Source: BM520 sp964474455 (GTDB lineage Bacteria > Bacteroidota > Bacteroidia > Bacteroidales > BM520). From it: a stretch of DNA of 5,488 bases. Position 1 is the stretch's first letter. Every line of letters starts with the position of its first letter. Location: contig CAYYSU010000071.1 of the NCBI GenBank assembly GCA_964474455.1, positions 1 through 5,488 on the forward strand. Direction: 5' to 3'. A program made the position numbers and the translations under genes. The notes under the pieces are model-generated. The model was not told the DNA's origin, did no database searches, and saw only the letters and a program-made list of their open reading frames with translations. Shown here piece after piece: positions 1-5,488 of this stretch.

Positions 1-90
1 TTCAACTCTTATTGTCTGGCAATGCTATTTTGCTCGTGGCACGGTTTCAAATGGTTCTGTTTTAAAGTGTTTTTGCTTTTATATTCTTAA

Positions 91-120
91 TTGTCGGTAT
101 TAATTCTTTCCGTATTTTAG
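91..120 (+). promoter_or_regulatory. Candidate Bacteroidota-type promoter for guaA
   Basis: A TTG at 91-93 is followed after 19 bp by TATTTTAG at 113-120. This matches the Bacteroidota pattern (-33 TTG, -7 TAnnTTTG) with one mismatch in the -7 box. The box ends only four bases before the guaA ATG at 125, so transcription would start at or next to the start codon and give a leaderless or nearly leaderless mRNA. The rest of 1-124 is T-rich and shows no recognisable gene. The assignment rests on motif and spacing only. Confidence 0.45.
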
Positions 121-124
121 CGCC

Positions 125-1654
125 ATGAATGAAACTATCCTGATTTTAGACTTTGGGTCGCAGTACACCCAGCTAATTGCCCGCCGGGTGCGTGAAATGA
201 ACGTTTATTGTGAGATATATCCGTTTAACCGTATTCCAGAACTCACAGACAATATTAAAGGTGTTATCCTTTCCGGAAGTCCTTTTTCGGTGCATGATGA
301 GGAGTCGCCTGTGCCTGAGCTTACATCCATAAGAAAGCATTATCCTCTTCTGGGAGTGTGCTACGGAGCGCAGTTTCTTGCTCAGGCTGATGGTGGTGAA
401 GTGCTTCCGTCGCAAATCAGAGAATATGGCCGCGCTAACCTCTCGGAGGTGAACAACAGTCACCCTCTAATGAAAAATGTACCTGTGGGCTCGCAGGTTT
501 GGATGTCGCATGGCGATACAATCCATACCCTTCCGAAATCGTTTATTATTATTGCTTCTACACCCGCCGTAAAAGTTGCCGGCTATTATATTGAAGGCGA
601 ACAAACTTATGGAATACAGTTCCATCCCGAGGTATATCACTCCATCCATGGTATGGAGTTACTTAGGAATTTTATTGTTGGAATTTGTGGCTGCAAACAG
701 AACTGGACACCGGATTCCTTCGTCGAAACTACCATAGAAGGTCTCAGGCAACAACTGCGAAACGATAAGGTTATCCTGGGGCTTTCCGGTGGTGTGGACT
801 CTTCTGTTGCCGCCCTTTTGCTTCATAAAGCCATAGGTAAAAACCTGTATTGTGTTTTTGTTGATAACGGACTTCTCAGGAAGAATGAATTTGAGCAGGT
901 TCTTGACTCATATAAGCATATGGGTCTTAATGTGAAGGGTGTCGATGCTAAGGATTTGTTCTACGATGCCCTGGAAGGAAAAACTGATCCTGAAGAGAAG
1001 CGTAAAGCTATCGGTAAAACATTTATCGATGTTTTTGATCAGCAGGCTCATGAAATACAGGATGTTAAATGGTTGGGTCAGGGAACTATCTACCCCGATA
1101 TTATTGAATCGGTATCGGTGAAAGGACCTTCTGCTACCATTAAATCTCACCATAATGTGGGTGGCTTACCTGACTATATGAAACTTAAGGTTGTAGAACC
1201 CTTGAAGAGTCTTTTTAAAGATGAGGTTCGTCGCGTAGGGCGTTCTATGGAAATGAGTGAACACCTTATGGGGCGTCATCCATTTCCCGGACCGGGACTG
1301 GGTATACGTATCCTTGGAAATATCACACCGCAGCGTGTCCGTATCCTACAGGAAGTTGACGATATCTTCATCTCCTCATTGCGTGAAGCCGGACTTTACT
1401 CCGAGGTATGGCAGGCCCTTGCTGTACTCCTTCCTGTAAATTCTGTTGGTGTGATGGGCGATGAAAGAACTTATGAAAGCGTCGTGGCTCTGCGTGCTGT
1501 GGGCTCTACTGATGGTATGACCGCCGATTGGTCGCATCTGCCATACGAATTCTTAGCAAAGGTCTCCAACGATATAATTAATAAAGTAAAAGGTGTTAAC
1601 AGAGTAGTTTATGATATCAGCTCCAAGCCACCGGCAACAATTGAGTGGGAATAA
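125..1654 (+). CDS. guaA: GMP synthase (glutamine-hydrolysing), GuaA
   Basis: This cytoplasmic enzyme converts XMP to GMP, using ATP and ammonia released from glutamine, in the last step of de novo guanine nucleotide synthesis. The 509 residues are full length for the family. The class I glutamine amidotransferase domain covers about residues 4-190, with nucleophile Cys79 in GVCYG and catalytic His167 and Glu169 in QFHPE. The ATP-pyrophosphatase domain starts near 200 and carries the P-loop SGGVDSS at 221-227. The WLGQGTIYPD (316-325) and SHHNVGGLP (341-349) motifs follow. The dimerisation domain contains HPFPGPGLGIR (385-395) and ends in PPATIEWE. The ATG at 125 puts LILDFGSQ at the usual distance from the N-terminus. 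No Shine-Dalgarno sequence is seen, and a -7-like box lies four bases upstream. No key residue is missing and there is no frameshift. The next gene starts 48 bp downstream on the same strand, so read-through is possible. Confidence 0.98.
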   Translation: MNETILILDFGSQYTQLIARRVREMNVYCEIYPFNRIPELTDNIKGVILSGSPFSVHDEESPVPELTSIRKHYPLLGVCYGAQFLAQADGGEVLPSQIREYGRANLSEVNNSHPLMKNVPVGSQVWMSHGDTIHTLPKSFIIIASTPAVKVAGYYIEGEQTYGIQFHPEVYHSIHGMELLRNFIVGICGCKQNWTPDSFVETTIEGLRQQLRNDKVILGLSGGVDSSVAALLLHKAIGKNLYCVFVDNGLLRKNEFEQVLDSYKHMGLNVKGVDAKDLFYDALEGKTDPEEKRKAIGKTFIDVFDQQAHEIQDVKWLGQGTIYPDIIESVSVKGPSATIKSHHNVGGLPDYMKLKVVEPLKSLFKDEVRRVGRSMEMSEHLMGRHPFPGPGLGIRILGNITPQRVRILQEVDDIFISSLREAGLYSEVWQALAVLLPVNSVGVMGDERTYESVVALRAVGSTDGMTADWSHLPYEFLAKVSNDIINKVKGVNRVVYDISSKPPATIEWE

Positions 1655-1692
1655 TTTGTACTTTTACAAACCCAACAACGTTTTTTTGTAAA
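1655..1692 (+). repeat. Overlapping inverted repeats between guaA and the LysM gene
   Basis: The arm TTTACAAA at 1663-1670 can pair with TTTGTAAA at 1685-1692 (8 of 8). Part of the same arm, TACAAA at 1665-1670, can instead pair with TTTGTA at 1655-1660 across a 4-base loop. The two hairpins are mutually exclusive. Both are AT-rich and neither is followed directly by a T-tract, so neither is a convincing intrinsic terminator. They could be mRNA structures, an operator, or chance in AT-rich DNA. Confidence 0.3.
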
Positions 1693-1702
1693 TAAACCTA
1701 TC

Positions 1703-4024
1703 ATGATCTATACTTTCAAGGCTGTAACTCTCTTGACAATCTTTTGTGTCTCATTTAATATTGTAGGTGCACAGCATCCTTCCGTGGTTGTAAAAAAAAC
1801 CTCTAAGATAGAAACTTACAATGATACACAGTATTATGTGCATGTTGTAAGATCAGGGCAAACACTATACTCTATCTCGAGAGTTTATGACACCCCCATT
1901 GATGATATTGTTAAGATTAATCCCGGACTGAGCTCTGATCTGAAACCCGGACAGGTTGTTAAAATCCCTGTCGTTAAAGGTGAAGCGCCGGAGTTGAAAG
2001 TGATCCCGGTGGTATCATGGGACACAACAAAATTTACGGGGCACAGGGTGTTAAAAGGCGAAACGCTTTATGGTTTATCCAAGCTATATGATACACCTAT
2101 TGCTGTTATTCAGAAGGCAAATGATGGTTTGCCTGGTGGTCTTAAAACAGGCTCTGTATTATTGATACCTAAAAAGCAAGAACAAGAAGTTTCAAAGGTT
2201 GACGCAATAGTATTACCTGAAGTTGAAACAAAAGAACCAGCAGACGACCAGCGCCCTGTTGTGGTTTTGCCGACCAATAACCGGGAAACAGTAGAACTCA
2301 ACACCCCGGATACTACTTACTTTGATCATGAAGTTCAGCGACGTGAGACATTATATGGTGTTTCAAGGATGTATCAGGTCTCCATGGATCAAATTATTAA
2401 ATCAAATCCATTTCTTAAAGAGAGAAAATTACAAAAAGGTGATGTTCTTCGAGTTCCGCAATATGAAACAGTAGTAGCTAGCAAACCGGACGAAGACGCA
2501 GCAGCAAAATTTATTGATCATAAAGTTCTGAAGGATGAAACTCTATGGTCTTTATCTCAGAGTTATAATGTTACTGTTGAGGATATCCTGGCCGCGAATC
2601 CCGATGCCCGCAAAGGTATTAAACGCCGCAAAATACTAAGGATTCCGGTGTATCCCCGGAAGCCCGCAGAGACGGTAGCTCTGGATAAACCTGCTGGAGC
2701 AGTTGGTGAAGTGGAAGCAGGAAATACCGTTGTGAAGATTACTGAAGCTACAAAAATGTGCGCTGAATCAAAGCATAATAAGGAGTTTCAGATAGCGCTG
2801 ATGCTCCCATTGTACCTGGATAGTGATAATTCTGAAAACCATATCGATTCTCGTTCTTTACGATTTCTGGATTATTATAAAGGAACAAGAATGGCGGTTG
2901 ACTCTCTTGCTGCCATGGGAATGAAAATTAATCTTAAGGTATATGATGTTGATAATTCGCAGGCTAAGATACATCAGGCATTGAGTGATTCTGAGCTTGA
3001 AAATGCTGACCTGATAATCGGACCACTATTTCGGAGTTCGTTTTTTCAGGTCGCAGAATTCGCAAAACAACATGATATACATATCGTAAACCCGCTTACA
3101 ACCGATGAAAATGTTATCAGAAACAATCCTTCGGTATTCAAAGTGCAGGTTCCTGAAGAGATACATCTCAAACTCATAGCTCATAGTGTCAGGAAGCACT
3201 ATCCCGAGTCTAATATTGTACTTGTTCGCCATAATCCTTATCAGGACAAAGAGAGAGCCGATGCCATAAAGAATGCCTTGAAAGGAAAGCTCAAGGATCG
3301 TATTTTGTTGCCAAATAGTTACCTGTTTAATCTTCTGGTGGAAAAATCATATAATGATGAAAACATGCATGATGGCGAGCTGTTCGATACAATTAACATC
3401 GAAAACACTTTGTTTAAAGAGGATTTTCTTAATGATGAGATAATGTCATACACTATTTTTCCAAATAAGATACATGACCTTATCTATAGCAACGATACCA
3501 TTTATGGTTTTACAAAATATTCCAGTCTTGCCAGGAAGAATATTTTTGTAAGCCTTACCGATAATAAAGTTTTTACCATGGAGGTGTTGTCACGCCTTAA
3601 CTCTTTAAAGGACACATTCGACCTTTCTGTTTATACTCTTCCCGAGGTGATGGAATATGAGCTGGAGACTGATTTTCTATCAAGTATGGATATGCATATT
3701 AGTGGTTCCGGATATCTGGATTTTGGTGGTGAGCGTTTTGAGAACTTTGAGAGTAGTTACTATTACCGCTGGGGGCATTTCCCTAATAATCACGTTTATG
3801 CCTGTCTGGCATATGATATAGGAATGTACTTTGGAAGTGCCCTTTATCGTTTTGGAACAGCCTTTGACGAATGCCTGCCAAACCATCAGTACGAGAGTCT
3901 TTATATGAATTTCTTCTTTGTGAGGCAGCCCGGCCACGGCTATGAAAATGGTTTCGCTTCAATATATCGCATTCACGATTATCATTTTATCCCCGAAGAA
4001 GAGTTGTTCTATTCCGGGGAGTAA
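1703..4024 (+). CDS. Exported protein with four LysM domains and a C-terminal type-1 periplasmic-binding-like domain
   Basis: The 773-residue product starts with a Sec signal peptide (MIYTFKAVTLLTIFCVSFN, likely cut after VGA near residue 23). Cys15 lies within the hydrophobic core and has no lipobox, so it is not an obvious lipoprotein. Four LysM repeats follow at about 44-90, 112-156, 207-252 and 271-316. Each has the Y/H-x-V...GETLY/W-x-L/V-S...N...L-x-x-G-x-x-L-x-I-P pattern. LysM domains bind N-acetylglucosamine-containing glycans, so attachment to periplasmic peptidoglycan is expected. A linker rich in Ala, Glu and Val (about 317-357) leads to a domain at about 361-760. Its motifs FQIALMLPLY, ADLIIGPLFRSSFFQVAEFA, IHIVNPLTT and NIVLVRHNPY resemble type-1 periplasmic-binding (Leu/Ile/Val-binding, LpoA-like) folds. 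The ligand is unknown. The absence of a transporter nearby argues for a structural or regulatory role rather than uptake. The gene lies 48 bp after guaA with no strong promoter between them, so co-transcription is plausible. The start is set by the signal peptide. Confidence 0.9.
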   Translation: MIYTFKAVTLLTIFCVSFNIVGAQHPSVVVKKTSKIETYNDTQYYVHVVRSGQTLYSISRVYDTPIDDIVKINPGLSSDLKPGQVVKIPVVKGEAPELKVIPVVSWDTTKFTGHRVLKGETLYGLSKLYDTPIAVIQKANDGLPGGLKTGSVLLIPKKQEQEVSKVDAIVLPEVETKEPADDQRPVVVLPTNNRETVELNTPDTTYFDHEVQRRETLYGVSRMYQVSMDQIIKSNPFLKERKLQKGDVLRVPQYETVVASKPDEDAAAKFIDHKVLKDETLWSLSQSYNVTVEDILAANPDARKGIKRRKILRIPVYPRKPAETVALDKPAGAVGEVEAGNTVVKITEATKMCAESKHNKEFQIALMLPLYLDSDNSENHIDSRSLRFLDYYKGTRMAVDSLAAMGMKINLKVYDVDNSQAKIHQALSDSELENADLIIGPLFRSSFFQVAEFAKQHDIHIVNPLTTDENVIRNNPSVFKVQVPEEIHLKLIAHSVRKHYPESNIVLVRHNPYQDKERADAIKNALKGKLKDRILLPNSYLFNLLVEKSYNDENMHDGELFDTINIENTLFKEDFLNDEIMSYTIFPNKIHDLIYSNDTIYGFTKYSSLARKNIFVSLTDNKVFTMEVLSRLNSLKDTFDLSVYTLPEVMEYELETDFLSSMDMHISGSGYLDFGGERFENFESSYYYRWGHFPNNHVYACLAYDIGMYFGSALYRFGTAFDECLPNHQYESLYMNFFFVRQPGHGYENGFASIYRIHDYHFIPEEELFYSGE

Positions 4025-4095
4025 GTTTTGTTTTTTTAGAATAGGTTTTTATTGAAAAATATTTGAAACTTAGCATGATATTTTGGGTGAGTTTC

Positions 4096-4938
4096 CTACA
4101 AATTCTGGAATATCAACCTCGCAGCAGGGTTAAGTTGTAGCCTGAACTGCTCGTAGCCCGGTAACTTGGTTGTATTGTAGTACCCCGTTGCCACAAGCTG
4201 TACACTCAGCTGTTCGCTGAAGTAGAATGTTGTCCCCAGTGAAATCATTGTTCCCCAACCTATGCCCCCCTGGCGTATGTCGTAAGTTTGGTAGTTGCTA
4301 TTAGGAACATACTGATTATTCTTGTAGGTGTTCTTAATGGAGTAGGAGAGAGTTCCAACTTCTATTTTATGTTCTTTTACGATGGTGTTTGTGAAGGAGA
4401 ATCCTGTCTCAAAGAAGAAATCAGTGATATCCCCTATGGGATAACTTCTTCTGACCCCGATATCTACAATCGTGCGATCTTCTACACCGTATATTGGGCA
4501 AATAGCATAACTCTCAACAGTATTTGTGGGAAACTGAATATCATTGTAGTGGATTAGAAAGATATCTGCCGTTTTGAGCCTGGCAAAGGTGCCCTGGAAG
4601 AATAAAGCGAGCCTGCTGCCAAGATAATAAGTGCCGTGAAAGCCAACACTCATTGCGGGCTTGTACCTCATATCTCCCGGGAGCTCAATCTCTGCAGTAT
4701 CGTAAGTATGGTCTAGCTCGCGCACCACATCCTCCATAATGTAGAAGTTGCCAATCACCTTGTTGATATTATTTTCACCTGTCCCGTTGTAGAAGTTGGC
4801 AGTATTTTTATTTCCCATAAAGAAACCCCAGTTAAAACCGGCATCCCAATAGCCTCTTTCCTGTAAATTTTGCGCCAATGCAGAAAATGTTGATCCGCAA
4901 ATGAGAATTATATAAATGGTAATAGCTTTAATATTCAT
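4096..4938 (-). CDS. Exported, probably outer-membrane beta-barrel-like protein of unknown function
   Basis: The reading frame is open from 5004, but the ATG at 4938-4936 is preferred. It gives 280 residues beginning with a clean signal peptide (MNIKAITIYIILICGSTFSALAQ, cut after ALA at residue 22), and a consensus -7 element sits just upstream of it. The longer 302-residue form would place the promoter inside the gene. The mature part has alternating aromatic and polar stretches typical of membrane beta-strands, for example at about 96-105, 108-119, 172-183, 228-240, 242-254 and 264-280. It ends in NPAARLIFQNL without a terminal aromatic. There is no TonB box, carbohydrate-binding module or OmpA-like C-terminus, and I do not recognise the specific family. 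It converges on the LysM gene with 71 bp between stops, so it is not in that operon. The stop codon is TAG. Confidence is high that it is a real secreted protein and moderate that it is a barrel. Confidence 0.82.
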   Translation of the reverse strand: MNIKAITIYIILICGSTFSALAQNLQERGYWDAGFNWGFFMGNKNTANFYNGTGENNINKVIGNFYIMEDVVRELDHTYDTAEIELPGDMRYKPAMSVGFHGTYYLGSRLALFFQGTFARLKTADIFLIHYNDIQFPTNTVESYAICPIYGVEDRTIVDIGVRRSYPIGDITDFFFETGFSFTNTIVKEHKIEVGTLSYSIKNTYKNNQYVPNSNYQTYDIRQGGIGWGTMISLGTTFYFSEQLSVQLVATGYYNTTKLPGYEQFRLQLNPAARLIFQNL

Positions 4939-4942
4939 AGGG

Positions 4943-4950
4943 CAAAGGTA
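4943..4950 (-). promoter_or_regulatory. Consensus -7 element of the minus-strand envelope gene
   Basis: Read on the minus strand, TACCTTTG runs from 4950 to 4943 and is an exact TAnnTTTG match. The bases CCCT separate it from the ATG at 4938. No clear TTG lies 17-23 bp upstream, only T-rich sequence. The position implies transcription starting at or within a few bases of the ATG. It also supports the 4938 start over the in-frame ATG at 5004. Confidence 0.6.
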
Positions 4951-4995
4951 TAGAAAGTAGGAAATATAAAAAGCCATGAAAAAAAGGCCGTAAAT

Positions 4996-5014
4996 TTTTT
5001 TCAAAAAGAAAAAA
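4996..5014. repeat. AT-rich perfect inverted repeat between divergent promoters
   Basis: TTTTTTC at 4996-5002 is the exact reverse complement of GAAAAAA at 5008-5014, with AAAAA between them. It lies where the -33 region of the tRNA promoter would fall, and about 46 bp upstream of the minus-strand -7 box. It may act as an A/T-tract promoter-strengthening (UP-like) element or be simple low-complexity sequence. Confidence 0.35.
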
Positions 5015-5018
5015 GGAT

Positions 5019-5026
5019 TACTTTTG
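5019..5026 (+). promoter_or_regulatory. -7 element of the tRNA-Arg promoter
   Basis: TACTTTTG is an exact TAnnTTTG match. Transcription would begin near 5032, about 30 bases before the mature tRNA 5' end, leaving a leader for RNase P to remove. The -33 position is occupied by a run of T (4995-5001) rather than TTTG. Confidence 0.6.
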
Positions 5027-5032
5027 CCCTCC

Positions 5033-5059
5033 CATTACGACAGCACAATAGCGGTAATG
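5033..5059 (+). other. Inverted repeat forming a possible hairpin in the pre-tRNA leader
   Basis: CATTAC at 5033-5038 pairs perfectly with GTAATG at 5054-5059 across a 15-base loop. It begins at about the predicted transcription start and ends three bases before the tRNA. It would therefore fold as a hairpin occupying nearly the whole 5' leader. Alternatively it could be a DNA operator site or chance. Confidence 0.35.
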
Positions 5060-5062
5060 AAT

Positions 5063-5136
5063 GGACCCGTAGCATAATTGGATAGTGCACCTGACTACGG
5101 ATCAGGAGGTTAGGGGTTCGAATCCCTTCGGGTTCA
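5063..5136 (+). tRNA. tRNA-Arg, anticodon ACG
   Basis: The 74-nt cloverleaf folds completely. The acceptor stem is GGACCCG (5063-5069) with CGGGTTC (5129-5135), including one G-U pair, and the discriminator is A5136. The D arm is at 5072-5088 with GG in the loop. The anticodon stem CCTGA/TCAGG encloses the loop CTACGGA, with ACG at 5097-5099. The variable loop is AGGTT and the T arm is AGGGG-TTCGAAT-CCCTT. It decodes CGU and, with A34 deaminated to inosine by TadA, also CGC and CGA. The CCA tail is not encoded (CTT follows), so it must be added by nucleotidyltransferase. It stands alone as its own unit, with a promoter upstream and a terminator downstream. Confidence 0.96.
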
Positions 5137-5148
5137 CTTAATAATCAG

Positions 5149-5183
5149 CCACTTACAGCGATCACCGCAGTAGGTGGTTTTTT
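5149..5183 (+). terminator. Intrinsic terminator of the tRNA-Arg unit
   Basis: CCACTTAC (5149-5156) pairs with GTAGGTGG (5170-5177) over eight base pairs, one of them G-U. Inside this stem GCG and CGC pair around the loop ATCAC, with one A-A mismatch separating the two stems. Six T residues (5178-5183) follow immediately. It starts 12 bases after the tRNA 3' end. Confidence 0.85.
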
Positions 5184-5207
5184 ATTTGCACAACAATTTG
5201 CACAACA
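5184..5207. repeat. Perfect 12-bp tandem direct repeat downstream of the tRNA
   Basis: ATTTGCACAACA occurs twice, back to back, at 5184-5195 and 5196-5207, starting right after the terminator T-tract. Close direct repeats beside a tRNA gene are a setting where tyrosine recombinases or their accessory proteins can bind, so a relic of an integration site is possible. No integrase gene is in the window and no second copy of the tRNA 3' end is seen. Confidence 0.6.
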
Positions 5208-5283
5208 TTTCGGTTTATATTTTTCGTTTTCTTAATGGTCGGGGGTCACTTTTTATGTTTTTTTGAACATTATCTTCTCAGCT

Positions 5284-5488
5284 AAAGATTATCGGCATAG
5301 AAACAGCAAAATTACCGTGAGAATGCAACAACAAGAGTTCATCCATAGATTTACATTGAACATCTTACCTAAAGCTTTTGTAAGGATGCCTCACTACGGA
5401 ATCCGGTGCAGCTCAAAGAAAGGTAAAGTCATACCGAAATTGCAACAGATTCTGGGAAAACCAGAAGTGCACTTACCACCGGTTGAAA
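5284..5488 (+). pseudogene. IS91-family (Y2/HUH) transposase remnant, 5'-truncated, running off the window
   Basis: Translation from 5284 gives KDYRHRNSKIT, then EFIHRFTLNILPKAFVRMPHYG (written across 5335-5400), then KVIPKLQQILGKPEV. This matches the conserved core of IS91-type transposases, whose usual form is KDYR...EFIRRFLLHVLPKGFVRIRHYG. Such enzymes drive rolling-circle transposition with HUH and paired tyrosine catalysis. In intact proteins a zinc-binding N-terminus and the HUH and tyrosine motifs precede this core. Here an in-frame TAA at 5233 and non-matching sequence lie directly upstream, so the catalytic part is absent and the first in-frame ATG is only at 5323. The frame is still open at the right edge, so the C-terminal part may continue. 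The piece is probably a decayed relic. A short active domestication cannot be excluded but seems unlikely. Confidence 0.75.

Noticed and set aside
1..103. Three partly open frames at the left edge that could be the tail of an upstream gene
   Set aside because: All three forward frames stay open for a while because the DNA is T-rich. Their translations are unusually rich in Phe, Cys and Leu and resemble no protein end I know, so none can be chosen.
1659..1666. TACTTTTA as a -7 box for the LysM gene
   Set aside because: It has one mismatch to TAnnTTTG, and the nearest TTG (1641-1643) is only 15 bp upstream, shorter than the usual spacing. A separate promoter is possible but not supported.
4046..4059. 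TTTTT-ATTG-AAAAA hairpin between the convergent genes as a bidirectional terminator
   Set aside because: The stem is five A-T pairs with no G-C, which is too weak. It is expected by chance in such AT-rich sequence.
4288..4557. Plus-strand 89-codon open frame inside the minus-strand envelope gene
   Set aside because: It lies wholly antisense to a gene with a clear signal peptide and promoter. It has no promoter or recognisable protein features of its own.
4939..5004. In-frame N-terminal extension of the minus-strand gene (start at 5004)
   Set aside because: It would bury the signal peptide behind 22 extra residues and place the consensus -7 box inside the coding region. The ATG at 4938 explains both.
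5265..5268. GAAC tetramer as an IS91 target flank
   Set aside because: GAAC is a known IS91 target tetranucleotide. But a four-base match without a recognisable element end next to it carries no weight.

Overview
The window looks like a chromosomal segment from a member of the Bacteroidota, most likely Bacteroidales. Three things suggest this. The promoter-like motifs fit the TTG-N19-TAnnTTTG pattern of that phylum, and there are no purine-rich Shine-Dalgarno sequences ahead of the starts. The protein content also fits: a roughly 509-residue GuaA, a four-LysM protein fused to a type-1 periplasmic-binding fold, and a small secreted outer-membrane-type protein. A finer placement cannot be made from this sequence alone.

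Layout. Positions 1-124 are T-rich sequence with no convincing gene, ending in a candidate promoter that abuts the guaA start. guaA (125-1654, +) encodes a complete GMP synthase. After a 48-bp gap containing overlapping inverted repeats comes a 773-residue exported protein (1703-4024, +) with four LysM repeats and a C-terminal substrate-binding-like domain. It converges, across 71 bp, on a minus-strand gene (4096-4938) for a 280-residue exported protein that is probably a beta-barrel or otherwise beta-rich. That gene has its own consensus -7 element four bases upstream of its ATG. Divergent from it is a tRNA-Arg(ACG) unit: a -7 element at 5019-5026, a short leader with a hairpin, the tRNA at 5063-5136 and an intrinsic terminator at 5149-5183.

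Beyond the terminator the character changes. There is a perfect 12-bp tandem repeat (5184-5207), about 75 bp with nothing recognisable, and then a 5'-truncated piece of an IS91-family (Y2/HUH) transposase that runs off the right edge. This suggests that the 3' side of the tRNA gene is the boundary between conserved chromosome and a region of mobile-DNA turnover.

The genes do not form one pathway. guaA is purine housekeeping. The LysM protein and the minus-strand protein are envelope components of unknown exact role. The tRNA and transposase remnant form a separate module. I saw no clear new multi-gene system. The most unusual directly visible points are the promoters hugging two start codons (possible leaderless mRNAs), the LysM-binding-protein fusion, and the repeat plus transposase relic behind the tRNA.
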